Assembly (NCBI RefSeq): GCF_000255295.1 | Contig: NC_017030.1 | Coordinates: 6,732,328-6,796,327, forward strand | Direction: 5' to 3' | DNA: 64,000 nt | Source: Corallococcus coralloides DSM 2259 | GTDB lineage: Bacteria; Myxococcota; Myxococcia; Myxococcales; Myxococcaceae | Shown: piece by piece, positions 9,539 through 17,950 of the stretch | How the letters are laid out: every line of letters starts with the position of its first letter | Numbering within the stretch: position 1 is the first letter of the stretch | Program-made: the position numbers and the translations under genes | The notes under the pieces: model-generated | Told to the model about the DNA's origin: nothing | Databases searched by the model: none | Seen by the model: only the letters and a program-made list of their open reading frames with translations

Positions 9539-10144
9539 ATGAAGCTCAACCGAAGCTCGAGCGTGCGCTCCACGCAGTCGACGCCGCAGCCGCGTCGCAG
9601 CAACTCCGTGGACGCGAAGCCCAACACGACGACGAAGCCCACCCGGTCGAACTCGGCGCCCCCGACGGCCAACCGGCCTCCCAGCGACGTGTCCACCGGC
9701 AGCCCGTCGCGCACGCGCCCGCGCAACCCGGAAGGGGCGGCGAAGGTGAACGGCACGGACGCGGGCGCCGCGAAGAAGCCCACGACCAACAGCGAGATCC
9801 GCGCCTGGTACAAGCAGCAGGTCGCCGGCATCCCCGCGAACGACGCGAAGCTGGCGGCGCAGGGCGCATCGCTGGAGGACCGCGCGAAGGCCGCGCACGC
9901 CATCCGCCACAAGGCCCGCGTGGACGCGCGTCAGTTCATGGGCACGTTCGAATCCGCGCTGCTCAAGGCGCGCGACTTCTTCAAGTACGGCCGGCTGGAC
10001 GGCCCCTCGTTCGACCAGCTCGTCGGTGAGGCCAAGAAGAGCGGCTTGAGCGAGGCGCAGGCGTACGACAAGATCATCAACAGCTCGCAGCGTACCAACC
10101 AGGCCGTGGACAACATCTACGCCAAGCCACAGGCAAAGCTATGA
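9539..10144 (+). CDS. unknown protein: disordered N-terminus plus conserved-looking helical domain; possible polymorphic-toxin-type effector
   Basis: 201 residues from the ATG at 9539. Residues 1-80 are low-complexity and rich in Ser, Thr, Pro and Arg, without a Sec signal. From about residue 85 a compact charged domain starts (SEIRAWYKQQVAGIP, then EDRAKAAHAIRHKARVDAR). From memory, I associate that pattern of aromatic and basic helices with modules found in RHS-type and other polymorphic toxins of myxobacteria; this is unverified. The C-terminal 70 residues (FFKYGRLDGPSFDQL, AYDKIINSSQRTN) are not recognised. The stop overlaps the next start (ATGA at 10141), so the pair is translationally coupled, as toxin-immunity pairs often are. 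No secretion genes lie nearby. Confidence 0.6.
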   Translation: MKLNRSSSVRSTQSTPQPRRSNSVDAKPNTTTKPTRSNSAPPTANRPPSDVSTGSPSRTRPRNPEGAAKVNGTDAGAAKKPTTNSEIRAWYKQQVAGIPANDAKLAAQGASLEDRAKAAHAIRHKARVDARQFMGTFESALLKARDFFKYGRLDGPSFDQLVGEAKKSGLSEAQAYDKIINSSQRTNQAVDNIYAKPQAKL

Positions 10145-10347
10145 CGGCTGATCAACTGATGAAGCAGAAGCTGGAGTGGGTGAAGACGTCGGACCCGCTC
10201 CACCCGCTGCGCACCAAGGCGGAGGGCAAGGAACTGCGCCTGCGCATCGGCGACTTCCCCGAGGAGTCCATGTACACGCTGCTCGTCGACGACCAGGAGG
10301 TCACCGAGTTCGACGACTGGCCCAAGGCGTGGGTCCGCCCGCGCTGA
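10141..10347 (+). CDS. small unknown protein coupled to the gene above; possible immunity-like partner
   Basis: 68 residues, slightly acidic, with no signal or membrane segment. It contains LRIGDFPEESMYTLLVD followed by FDDWPKAWVRP. The ATG lies inside the stop of the upstream gene (ATGA overlap), so it is translated only with that gene. This small beta-strand-rich type seems familiar as a recurrent companion of such proteins in myxobacteria, but no function can be assigned. An immunity or chaperone role is inferred only from size and coupling. Confidence 0.6.
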   Translation: MTADQLMKQKLEWVKTSDPLHPLRTKAEGKELRLRIGDFPEESMYTLLVDDQEVTEFDDWPKAWVRPR

Positions 10348-10371
10348 AGCGCCTTGAAGCTGAAAAGAACA

Positions 10372-10411
10372 GACGCCCTGTCCCTCGCGCTCGAGCGAAG
10401 GACGGGGCGTC
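10372..10411. terminator. bidirectional terminator-like hairpin
   Basis: A 12-bp stem (10372-10383 with 10400-10411, one G-T pair) surrounds a 16-base loop and is followed on the plus strand by GTCGTTT. It sits between convergent genes ending at 10347 and 10438, so it probably ends both transcripts. Confidence 0.7.
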
Positions 10412-10437
10412 GTCGTTTCAGGCCACCCTGCCCTGCC

Positions 10438-12975
10438 TCAGCCGGGCAGCAGCTGGCGCACGAGCTCCAGGAGCTTGCCGCGCTCCACCTCGCGCTTGAC
10501 GAGGTAGCCGTCCGCGCCCGCCTCCAGACCGGCCGCGCGGTCCTCGTTGCTGTCCAGCGACGTCACCAGGATGATGGGCGTGCGCCGGAACATGGGGTGG
10601 CCCTTGATCCGCCGCGCCAGTCCCACGCCGTCCAGCCGGGGCATCTGCCAGTCGCTGACCACCAGGTGGCAGTGCACGCGCTCCAGCACCTGCCACGCCT
10701 CCTCGCCGTCCGACGCCGTCACCACCGGGTAGCCGGCGATCTCCAGCAGGGACTTCATGGCGAAGCGCGTGGTGAGCGAGTCGTCGCATACCAAGATGCG
10801 CGGCAGCTTCGATTCGCCGCTGGAGGTGCGCGTGTCCGGCTTGGCCGCGCGCAAGAGCTCCGGCGCGTTGAGCACCGGCACCACGCGGCCGTCGTCCAAC
10901 ACCGCCGCGCCCGCCAGGTGCGTGACGTCCCGCAGGTGCTTGCCCAGGGAGCGGACCACCAGCTCCTGCTGCCCCACCACCTCGTCGATGGCGTACAGCA
11001 CGCGCTCCTCGCCCAGCGACAGCAGCACCGCGGTCTGCCGCCGGCCCGACTCCAGCGCGAGCGGCATGCGCGGCAGGCCGATGGCCTCCGACAGCGACAG
11101 GAACGTGAGCTGCTCGCCGTCCAGCCGCGCCACCACGCGCCCTGCCACCGTGCCCACGTCGTCCGCGTCCAGCCGCAGCACGCGCTTCACGGTGTCGGAG
11201 GGAATCGCGGTGACGGTGGTGCCGGTGCGCACCAGCAGGCCCAGCGCCGCCGCCAGCGTCAGCGGCAGGTCCACGATGAAGCGCGTGCCCTTGCCGGGCG
11301 TGAACTCCACGTCCGCGCTGCCCTGCAGCCGCTGCGCGGTGGCCAGCACCACGTCCAGGCCCACGCCGCGGCCCGACGTGGACGTCACCTCGTCGCGCGT
11401 GGAGAAGCCCGGCTGGAAGATGAGCCGCGCGGCCTGCGCGTCCGACAGCTTGTCCGCCGCCTCCTGGCTCATCAGGCCCCGGCGCACCGCCGTCGCGCGC
11501 ACGCGCACCGGATCCAGGCCCCCGCCGTCATCCTCCACGATGACGCCAATGCGCGTGCCCCGCGCCTCCACCCGCACCACCAGCCGGCCCGTCTCCGGCT
11601 TGCCCGCCGCCTTGCGCACCGCGGGCATCTCCAGCCCGTGGTCGATGGCGTTGCGCACCAGGTGCACCAGCGGATCCTTCAGCGCGTCCACGATGCGCCG
11701 GTCGAGCCGCACGTCGGTGCCGCCCAGCTCCAGCGTCACCTCCTTGCCCAGCCGCGAGGCCGTCTCGCGCACCGTGCGACGCAGGGGCTCCAGCACCTGC
11801 GAGGCCGGCACCATGCGCAGGTCGCGCAGGTCGTCGCGGATGACCTGGCCCACCAGCGCCTGCTGCTCACCGTCGCGGTGCGCCTCCTTCGCCTGCTCCA
11901 GCAGGCGCTTCTGCATCATGCGCATCAGGCCCACGCCCGTGCGCAGCGGCTCCAGCGCGGATCCGCCGCCGGACATGGCCAGCTGCGACGCGGCGCGCTC
12001 CAGGTGCAGCAGCACCTCGTGCGCCTGATCCGTCAGCGACCGGAAGCCCTCCGTGCGCCGGCCCTGCTGCGCCCGCCCGGACACCAGGTGCTCCACCTGG
12101 AGCGCCAGCGAATCCAGCGTCTTCACGGACACGCGCACCGCGCGGTCCACCGTCCCGGCGCGGCCTTCGGGAGCCGGGGTGCTCGCGCGCGCCACGGGCT
12201 TCGCGACGGGAGCCGGAGCCAGGTTCACGGGCTCGGGTTGCGGGGCCGCGACCGCGTCCTCCGCCACGCTCAGCGCCATGCGCAGGTCCACCAGCGCGCC
12301 CGCGACCTCGGACGCCGCCTGTCCCGCCGCGTCCCCGCCCTCCTCCATGCGCGTGAAGCCCAGCGCCGCGGCCTCCGCCAGCGAGGCCACCGCGTCCGCC
12401 TGGACGGCCTCCGCGCTCTGGCGCAGGGCGTGCGCCTGGTCCACCGCCGCGCGCACCGCGCCCGCCCGGTCCTCCACCTTGGGGGACACCAGCGTGCTCA
12501 GCGCCGTCTCCAGCGCCACCAGCGCCTTCAGCCCGTCCTCGCCCAACGGCCCGTTGATGGCGGCGTCGTCGGACCCGGGGGCGGCCGGCTCCTCGTGGCC
12601 CAGGGCCTTGAGCAGCGAAGCCACGCCGTCCACCACGGGCTGCTCGCCCGCGTCGCCCCGGTTGAGGGCGTTCTCGATGGCGGAGAGGCCCCGAAGCATC
12701 GCCTCCACGGCGCCCCGGGAGATGGGCTGATCCACGTCCACGTGGGACAGCCCGTCTTCAATGGCGTGGACGATGCGTTCGATGTCGTCCAGCCCCAGGC
12801 TCGCCGCGGAGCCCTTGAGGCTGTGCACCACGCGCTTGAGCGACGGCAGCAGGTCCGCGTCGCGGGCGCTGGCGGGCTGCTCCAGCCCCAGCACCTTCGA
12901 CCCGATGGCCTGAATCTGCTCGCGCGTCTCCGCGGCGAACACCGGCCAGATGCTGCGCAGCAACTGCGGATCCAT
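10438..12975 (-). CDS. cheA: hybrid chemosensory kinase CheA with C-terminal receiver (FrzE-like architecture)
   Basis: 845 residues from the ATG at 12975. The N-terminal HPt domain carries RVVHSLKGSA with phospho-acceptor His51. A long Ala-rich linker follows (about 110-270), then the dimerisation and HATPase region with the N box HLVRNAIDHGLE (about 435), EDDGGGLDP and GRGVGLDVV (about 534). After a CheW-like regulatory domain, a receiver domain fills residues 725-845 with the phospho-site Asp775 in VVSDWQMP. CheA passes phosphate from ATP to response regulators under receptor control. The fused receiver resembles myxobacterial FrzE and may act as a phosphate sink or internal output. It is the last gene of a six-gene operon, 16 bp after cheW. 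All catalytic motifs look intact. Confidence 0.93.
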   Translation of the reverse strand: MDPQLLRSIWPVFAAETREQIQAIGSKVLGLEQPASARDADLLPSLKRVVHSLKGSAASLGLDDIERIVHAIEDGLSHVDVDQPISRGAVEAMLRGLSAIENALNRGDAGEQPVVDGVASLLKALGHEEPAAPGSDDAAINGPLGEDGLKALVALETALSTLVSPKVEDRAGAVRAAVDQAHALRQSAEAVQADAVASLAEAAALGFTRMEEGGDAAGQAASEVAGALVDLRMALSVAEDAVAAPQPEPVNLAPAPVAKPVARASTPAPEGRAGTVDRAVRVSVKTLDSLALQVEHLVSGRAQQGRRTEGFRSLTDQAHEVLLHLERAASQLAMSGGGSALEPLRTGVGLMRMMQKRLLEQAKEAHRDGEQQALVGQVIRDDLRDLRMVPASQVLEPLRRTVRETASRLGKEVTLELGGTDVRLDRRIVDALKDPLVHLVRNAIDHGLEMPAVRKAAGKPETGRLVVRVEARGTRIGVIVEDDGGGLDPVRVRATAVRRGLMSQEAADKLSDAQAARLIFQPGFSTRDEVTSTSGRGVGLDVVLATAQRLQGSADVEFTPGKGTRFIVDLPLTLAAALGLLVRTGTTVTAIPSDTVKRVLRLDADDVGTVAGRVVARLDGEQLTFLSLSEAIGLPRMPLALESGRRQTAVLLSLGEERVLYAIDEVVGQQELVVRSLGKHLRDVTHLAGAAVLDDGRVVPVLNAPELLRAAKPDTRTSSGESKLPRILVCDDSLTTRFAMKSLLEIAGYPVVTASDGEEAWQVLERVHCHLVVSDWQMPRLDGVGLARRIKGHPMFRRTPIILVTSLDSNEDRAAGLEAGADGYLVKREVERGKLLELVRQLLPG

Positions 12976-12991
12976 GAAACCCCAGTCCCCT

Positions 12992-13573
12992 CTAGCCGCG
13001 CCGTGCGGCCGCCGGGTTGCCCAGCTGTGTGAGGTCCAGCACCGTGAGCCGGTCCGGAGTCAGGAACAGGAACGGCCCCGGCGGCGGCTGGGACAGCTCC
13101 GCGCGCGGCAACTCCAGCCGTCCGTCCACGACCTCCGCCGCCAGCCCGAACGCCTCGTCCTCCACTTCCACCACCACGACCTTGCTCAGGTCGGACATGC
13201 CCCCGCCCTCCAGCCCCAAGAGCTGCCGCAGGTCCAGCACCGGCACGATGCGCGAGCGCGACAGGAGCGCCCCCAGCACGTGGCGCGGCGCCCCCGGAAG
13301 CGAGCACATCCCGCGCGACTCCAGCACGTGGTCCACGTAGTCGATCTTCACCGCGTAGCGCTCGCCGCCCACCTGGAAGGCGAGCACCGTGACGACCTCC
13401 TGGCGCGTCTCGTGGCGCGAGTTGGCCAGCGCCACCGCGCGCTGATGCAGCACCTCGCGCCGCCTGTGGGCGCTCACCACGGTGGCGCCTTCAAGCAGCA
13501 TCTGGGCCGCGTCGAGCGAGGCCTTCAGCTCGTCGAAGTCGATGGGCTGCAGCTTGCGGTCGTCGGTTGACAT
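12992..13573 (-). CDS. cheW: CheW-like coupling protein
   Basis: 193 residues from the ATG at 13573. A helical N-terminal extension of about 60 residues precedes the CheW fold (VVTVLAFQVGGERYAVKIDYV, then RSRIVPVLDLRQLLGL and KVVVVEVEDEAFGLAAEVV). CheW links receptors to CheA in the signalling array. This one is longer than E. coli CheW because of the N-terminal helices, a feature also seen in other myxobacterial systems. It lies 9 bp after cheY and 16 bp before cheA, so it probably belongs to the core complex with the neighbouring receptor. Confidence 0.88.
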   Translation of the reverse strand: MSTDDRKLQPIDFDELKASLDAAQMLLEGATVVSAHRRREVLHQRAVALANSRHETRQEVVTVLAFQVGGERYAVKIDYVDHVLESRGMCSLPGAPRHVLGALLSRSRIVPVLDLRQLLGLEGGGMSDLSKVVVVEVEDEAFGLAAEVVDGRLELPRAELSQPPPGPFLFLTPDRLTVLDLTQLGNPAAARRG

Positions 13574-13582
13574 GGATGCCCG

Positions 13583-13996
13583 TTAGTACTTCGTGGCCGG
13601 CAGCTTGAGGATGTCCCGCACCTTGGAGCGCAGGTCGTCCACGGACACCGGCTTGTTGAGGAACGCGCTCGCGCCGACCAGCTTCCCCTTCTGGCGGCTC
13701 GCGTCGTCCTTCAGCGACGTGAGCAGCATGAAGGGCGTGTCATGCAGCTTCGGGTCGCCCCGGATGGCCGCGCACAGCGCGAAGCCGTCCATCTCCGGCA
13801 TCTGCACGTCGGAGATGATGAGGTCCGGCTTCTGCTCGCGCGCCCGCTTCAGTCCCACCGCGCCGTTGGGCGCGTCCAGGAAGTCCAGCCCCCACCCCAT
13901 CAGGTAGACCTGCAGGAGGTTGGTGATGGTCTTCGTGTCCTCCACGATGAGCACCTTCGCCGCCTTGCGTGCCCCACCCGTCACGTTGCTGTTCAT
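13583..13996 (-). CDS. cheY: CheY-like single-domain response regulator
   Basis: 137 residues: a receiver domain and nothing else. The acidic pair is Glu19/Asp20 (LIVEDTK), the phospho-acceptor is Asp63 ([12 protein letters not shown]), the conserved Thr/Ser position is in LLTSLKDD and the conserved Lys is in LNKPV. The start ATG overlaps the mcp stop (ATGA), so it is translated with the receptor. It is the probable soluble output of this chemosensory system; its target (motility, gene expression or development) cannot be read from the sequence. Confidence 0.9.
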   Translation of the reverse strand: MNSNVTGGARKAAKVLIVEDTKTITNLLQVYLMGWGLDFLDAPNGAVGLKRAREQKPDLIISDVQMPEMDGFALCAAIRGDPKLHDTPFMLLTSLKDDASRQKGKLVGASAFLNKPVSVDDLRSKVRDILKLPATKY

Positions 13997-15600
13997 AGCT
14001 GGTACCTGCCTACAAGTTCAGAGAAGCGCTTCGACAAGATGGAGAGATTGCCGGCCACCTGCTCGATGCGCCGGGTGCCCTCCACCGAATCACTCATGGC
14101 GGACGTCAGCTCGCCCATCGCCGTGGCGATCTGCTCCACGCCAATGGTCTGCTGCCGCGTGTTGCCCGCGATCTGTCGCGCCGCCCCGGACGACTCGCGG
14201 ATGACCTCCGACAGGCCCAGGATGGTGGAACCCGCGCCGCGCGCAAGCTCCATCGCCGCCTGGGCGCGCCGGCTGCCCTCGTCCGTCGTGGTGACGGCCA
14301 CGCGGGTGCCCTTCTGCACCTCACCCAGCAGGACGCGCACCTGCTCGGCCGCCATGCGGGACTGCTCCGCCAGCGTGCGCATCTCCGTGGCGACCACCGC
14401 GAAGCCGCGCCCGTGCTCGCCCGCCTTCGCCGCCTCGATGGAGGCATTGAGGGCCAGCAGGTTGGACTGCTCCGCCACGTCCTTCACCTGCCCGATGATG
14501 TCGCTGATCTGCAGCGTGCGCTCGTTCAGGTCGGTGATGGACAGGGCAATGGCCTTCACCTGTTCGCCCAGCTTCTCCATGCCCTCCACGCTCTCCGTGA
14601 CGACCTTCTGTCCCTGGGCGCTGAGCGACTCCGACTTCTGGGTCTGGGCAATCACGGCGTCCGCGTAGGACGTGGCCTGCTTGGAGGTCTGGGCGATCTC
14701 CGCCACCGTGGTGCTCGTCTCGTTGATGGCGGACGCCTGCTGGTGCGCCATCGCGGACTGCTGCGTGGACGTGGCCAGCACGCCCGCGGCCTCGTGCTCC
14801 AGGTCCGTGGCCGCGCCGCGCAGGTCGTGCAGCAGGTGCACCAGCGCGTCCGCCATGGTGGCGAAGCTGCGCGCCAGCTCTCCAATCTCGTCCGTGCCGG
14901 TGGTGTCGATCTGCTGGCGCAGGTCCCCCGCGGCGATGCCCACCGCGGCGCGGGCCAGCCGCTCCAGCGGCTGGATGAAGAGGCTGGCCATGCCGGCCGC
15001 CGCCAGCAGGCCCAGCACCAGCACCAGCAGGCCCAGGCCCGCGGTGCGCCAGGTGCTGGAGGACAGCGAGTCCGCCAGCGCCTCGCGGTCCAGCGCCAGC
15101 TGCACGGTGCCCACGCGCTTGAGCGTGCCGCCCGGCGGGCCGAAGAGGATGGGCGCCGTCGTCTCCACCACGGGCAGCGTGCCCACCGTCAACAACCGGT
15201 CCACCACCCCGTCTCCGTCCGCGGGCTCCACGGCGGCGGCGGTGGAGAAGTGCTCACCCGCGGAGCGCGCCAGCACCTTGCCGCTCGCGTCGCGGATCAC
15301 GATGTACGCGAGGTCCGCCACGCTCTTGAGCGCGGCGTCGGTGCCCGCCTGGAGCATCGCCGCGTCGTTCGCCGCCGCGGACGGGGACACGGCGAACGCC
15401 ATGCCGATACTCACCGCGCGCGCGCGCTTGGTGAGCTCATCCAGCAGGCTGTCGCTCATCTGCATCCAGAACGCGACGGTCAGGATGCCGACCAGCACGA
15501 TGCCGAAGATGCCCGTGCCCCCGAGGATCTTCGTCCGCAGGCTGAGCCTGGTCGAATCCGCCCCTTGAGGCGACGCCACCTTCAAACCTTTCGCTTCCAC
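13993..15600 (-). CDS. methyl-accepting chemotaxis protein (transmembrane chemoreceptor)
   Basis: 535 residues from the ATG at 15600. TM1 lies at about 25-46. A periplasmic domain of about 140 residues with a PAS/Cache-like core ([14 protein letters not shown]) is followed by TM2 (about 186-209), a HAMP domain and the long cytoplasmic coiled-coil. The conserved hairpin tip is clear around residues 377-402 ([20 protein letters not shown], then [12 protein letters not shown]). Gln/Glu-rich helices flanking the tip could be methylated by the CheR of the operon. The ligand is unknown; a Cache-like sensor suggests a small molecule sensed in the periplasm. It is the only receptor in the operon and overlaps cheY by 4 bp. 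Confidence 0.93.
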   Translation of the reverse strand: MEAKGLKVASPQGADSTRLSLRTKILGGTGIFGIVLVGILTVAFWMQMSDSLLDELTKRARAVSIGMAFAVSPSAAANDAAMLQAGTDAALKSVADLAYIVIRDASGKVLARSAGEHFSTAAAVEPADGDGVVDRLLTVGTLPVVETTAPILFGPPGGTLKRVGTVQLALDREALADSLSSSTWRTAGLGLLVLVLGLLAAAGMASLFIQPLERLARAAVGIAAGDLRQQIDTTGTDEIGELARSFATMADALVHLLHDLRGAATDLEHEAAGVLATSTQQSAMAHQQASAINETSTTVAEIAQTSKQATSYADAVIAQTQKSESLSAQGQKVVTESVEGMEKLGEQVKAIALSITDLNERTLQISDIIGQVKDVAEQSNLLALNASIEAAKAGEHGRGFAVVATEMRTLAEQSRMAAEQVRVLLGEVQKGTRVAVTTTDEGSRRAQAAMELARGAGSTILGLSEVIRESSGAARQIAGNTRQQTIGVEQIATAMGELTSAMSDSVEGTRRIEQVAGNLSILSKRFSELVGRYQL

Positions 15601-15639
15601 GTTGTCCCCACCTCACGTGTACCGGCGCGTTCCATGACT

Positions 15640-17142
15640 TCAGCGCGCGCCCTGCCAGCCCATCTGCGAAGGACGGGGGGCCAGCGCCTGCCGCAAGCCT
15701 CCCGCCGTCATCGTCTCTACGCCTCGCAGCGGGTGCTCGTCATCCAATCCATCCAGTGCGCGCAGCGCGTTCTGCCGCGCGCGCTCCGCGTCCTCGCGCC
15801 GGTCCAGCCGGCTGTAGAGCGCCACCAGCGTCGCATGTCCCAGCGCCAGCTGCGGCTCCAGGTACAACGCCTTGCGCACCGCCTCCACCGCCGCGTCCAG
15901 GTCGTTGCGGGACTCGGCCACCATCGCCAGGAGCAGGTACGCCTCCGGGGACAGCGCCCGCGCTGCCTCGCGCGCCAGCGCCTCCGCCTCCTCGAAGTGG
16001 CCCGCGTGCGCCGCCTCCAGCGCCCGCGTCAGCAGGCCCGCGTCCTTGGCCGCGCGAGCCGCCGGAGTGGCGGCCTGCGCCCGAGGAGCCTCCGGCGCCG
16101 GCGTCCGCGGGGTCGCGCGCGGCACATAGGCCGGCATGGGCGCGGGGGTGGGACGCAGGGGCTCCACCCGCAGGCTGCCCGGCACCGGCGTGTGACGACG
16201 CGGCTCCAGCCGCAGGCTGCCCGGCACCGGCGTCTGCCGGCCGAGCGCGGCGGCGGTGAAGGCCGAGGGGGCGTCGCGGCGCGCAGGGGCCACGGCCGCG
16301 GACTCGCCCGCGGTCCACGGCTGCTCCAGGGGCATGCGCAGGACGGGGGTGCCCTCCACGTCCAGCGTCTCCAGCCCCATCCCGTTGGTGAGCGGCACCT
16401 CCGCGGGCGACACGAAGAGCAGCCCGCCCGGCGCGAGCGCGCTGACCAGCCGGCTCAGCACCGCGCGCACCAGCTCCGGCGTGAAGTAGATGAGGACGTT
16501 GCGGCAGAAGATGGCGTGGAAGCCCAGGGACGGCACCGCGTCCGTGGCCAGGTTGTGGCGGCGGAAGTCCACCGCGCGCACGACCTCCGGGGAGACGCTG
16601 TGCTGCGTGTCATTTCCCGACGCGGCCGGGTGCGGCACCAGGAAGCGCTTCTCCAGGTCCGGCTCGATGCGCCGCAGCGACCACGGGCTGTACACGCCGG
16701 CCTTCGCGCGCTGCAGGGCCCGGCCGGACACGTCCGTCGCCAGCACGCGGAAGCGCCCGCCGTTGCCCAGCCCCGCGGCCATCAGCGCCATCGCGATGCT
16801 GTAGGGCTCCTCGCCGCTCGCGCAGCCCGCGCTCCAGACGTGGAACGGGCCGCCCTGGTGCAGCCGGGCCCGCGAGGCCAGCGCGCGCAGGTGCTCCGGG
16901 TGGCGGAAGAAGTACGTCTCACCGATGACGGCGTGCTCGATGAACGCCTCCACCGCGGTCGGCTCGCGAATGAGCAGCTGACGCAGGAAGGCCGCCTCGG
17001 ACATCTGGCGCGTCAGCGCCGCGCGGGCCAGCGCGGGCTCCAGCGAGCGACGCAGGCTGCTCGCGAGCGTCAGGCCGCAGGCGCCCTGGAGCACCTCCTC
17101 GACCTTCGCGAGCGTGGCGTCGTCGAGAAGCCCGTCGCTCAC
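15640..17142 (-). CDS. cheR: CheR-type methyltransferase with C-terminal TPR region
   Basis: 500 residues from a GTG at 17142 that overlaps the stop of the upstream cheW (GTGA); a longer open frame is shadow sequence. The N-terminal helical CheR domain is followed by the SAM-binding core (WSAGCASGEEPYSIAM, LATDVSGRAL, FCRNVLIYFTPELV). A Pro-rich linker with a duplicated 14-residue unit leads to two or three TPR-like helical pairs (about 370-490; AYLLLAMVAESRNDLDAAVE). CheR methylates receptor glutamates using S-adenosylmethionine. The TPR tail resembles FrzF and may control access to the receptor. No CheB methylesterase gene is in the cluster. Confidence 0.92.
   Translation of the reverse strand: MSDGLLDDATLAKVEEVLQGACGLTLASSLRRSLEPALARAALTRQMSEAAFLRQLLIREPTAVEAFIEHAVIGETYFFRHPEHLRALASRARLHQGGPFHVWSAGCASGEEPYSIAMALMAAGLGNGGRFRVLATDVSGRALQRAKAGVYSPWSLRRIEPDLEKRFLVPHPAASGNDTQHSVSPEVVRAVDFRRHNLATDAVPSLGFHAIFCRNVLIYFTPELVRAVLSRLVSALAPGGLLFVSPAEVPLTNGMGLETLDVEGTPVLRMPLEQPWTAGESAAVAPARRDAPSAFTAAALGRQTPVPGSLRLEPRRHTPVPGSLRVEPLRPTPAPMPAYVPRATPRTPAPEAPRAQAATPAARAAKDAGLLTRALEAAHAGHFEEAEALAREAARALSPEAYLLLAMVAESRNDLDAAVEAVRKALYLEPQLALGHATLVALYSRLDRREDAERARQNALRALDGLDDEHPLRGVETMTAGGLRQALAPRPSQMGWQGAR
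16160..16243 (-). repeat. 42-bp tandem duplication in the cheR linker
   Basis: A 24-base block is identical at 16168-16191 and 16210-16233, within a 42-bp period. It encodes two copies of a 14-residue unit (TPVPGSLRLEPRRH and TPVPGSLRVEPLRP), followed by a decayed third beginning TPAP. It is an in-frame duplication in a flexible linker. Confidence 0.8.
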
Positions 17143-17702
17143 AGGCCCTCCGTGCCGTTCAGCAGCGCGCTCGTGCGCAGGAGCGGGCGCAGGCCTTCCG
17201 GCGTGCGGCACAGCCCGGCCATCAGCCCGGTGCCGTCCCAGGGCAGCTTCTCCTCGCCGCTCTGCGAGCCGTCCACCAGCACCGGCGTCTCCACCAGGTC
17301 CTTCACCCGGTCCACCAGCAGCGCCACCATGCGGCCCGCGTCCACCACCACCAGCAGCGAGTCCAGATCCGGCGTGCGCTTGACGCCCATCAGGCGCGCC
17401 ACGTCCACGACCACCGCCGGACTGCCGCGGTACACGAACGAACCGGACACGTGCACCGGCGCGCCGGGCAGCGGATCCAGCGCCACCAGCCGCACCACCT
17501 CCTGCACCTGCTTGGCGGGCACGAGCGCGGTCGTGTCGCCTGCCTCCACGGTCAGGTAGAGACCTGGCAGGCGGACCTCGCCCTGCAAGGTGACGAGCTC
17601 CTGGCGCAACTGGTTCTGCTCCGCCTCCAGCGCGCTCAGGCGCTGTTGCACGGAGAGCCGGCGCGCCTGCGGAGGGACGGGGACTCTGGGGGTTTCGGCC
17701 AT
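17139..17702 (-). CDS. cheW: CheW-like coupling protein with N-terminal coiled coil
   Basis: 187 residues from the ATG at 17702; the open frame continues upstream but its content there is not protein-like. Residues 15-45 form a predicted coiled coil (LSALEAEQNQLRQELVTLQG). The CheW fold then follows (LYLTVEAGDTTALVPAKQVQ, FVYRGSPAVVVDVARLMG, LLVVVDAGRMVALLVDRV). It is the first gene of the chemosensory operon and overlaps cheR by 4 bp. Having two cheW genes in one operon suggests that one couples to the receptor and the other to a second partner such as CheR or another receptor; this is inference. Confidence 0.82.
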   Translation of the reverse strand: MAETPRVPVPPQARRLSVQQRLSALEAEQNQLRQELVTLQGEVRLPGLYLTVEAGDTTALVPAKQVQEVVRLVALDPLPGAPVHVSGSFVYRGSPAVVVDVARLMGVKRTPDLDSLLVVVDAGRMVALLVDRVKDLVETPVLVDGSQSGEEKLPWDGTGLMAGLCRTPEGLRPLLRTSALLNGTEGL

Positions 17703-17950
17703 CTGAAGAACTCGGCCCACCGGATGGCGGGCAGGAAGAAAAACCGTAATCCGGGAGGCCCGTCCAAAGCAATGCGGGCTTGCCCGAAGGTCACGACTCA
17801 CATCCCCCCCTGCGACCGGGGTCGCGCTTGCCCCGACGTGGTGGATTCCGGACCCCCTTGGCGTGCGCCGCACCGGCGAGTTGTGCTTGGATATGGAGCT
17901 GCTGCTTTTGCCGGAGAAACCATGTTGCACGCAGCTTCTAGGGGACACGA
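17703..17950. promoter_or_regulatory. divergent promoter region between the che operon and the Ser/Thr kinase
   Basis: 248 bp shared by the cheW start (minus) and the kinase start (plus). A sigma-54-like element TGG-N9-CTGCT lies at 17888-17903 with GG (17889-17890) and GC (17901-17902) exactly 10 bases apart, 48 bp before the kinase ATG. It matches the consensus only in these blocks. AGGGGAC just before 17951 is the ribosome site of the kinase. Confidence 0.3.

Noticed and set aside
7988-9910. 640-codon open frame on the minus strand
   Set aside because: It crosses three better-supported genes and has no recognisable sequence.
14413-17559. 1048-codon open frame on the plus strand
   Set aside because: Antisense shadow of mcp, cheR and cheW, which have clear domains; its own composition is not protein-like.
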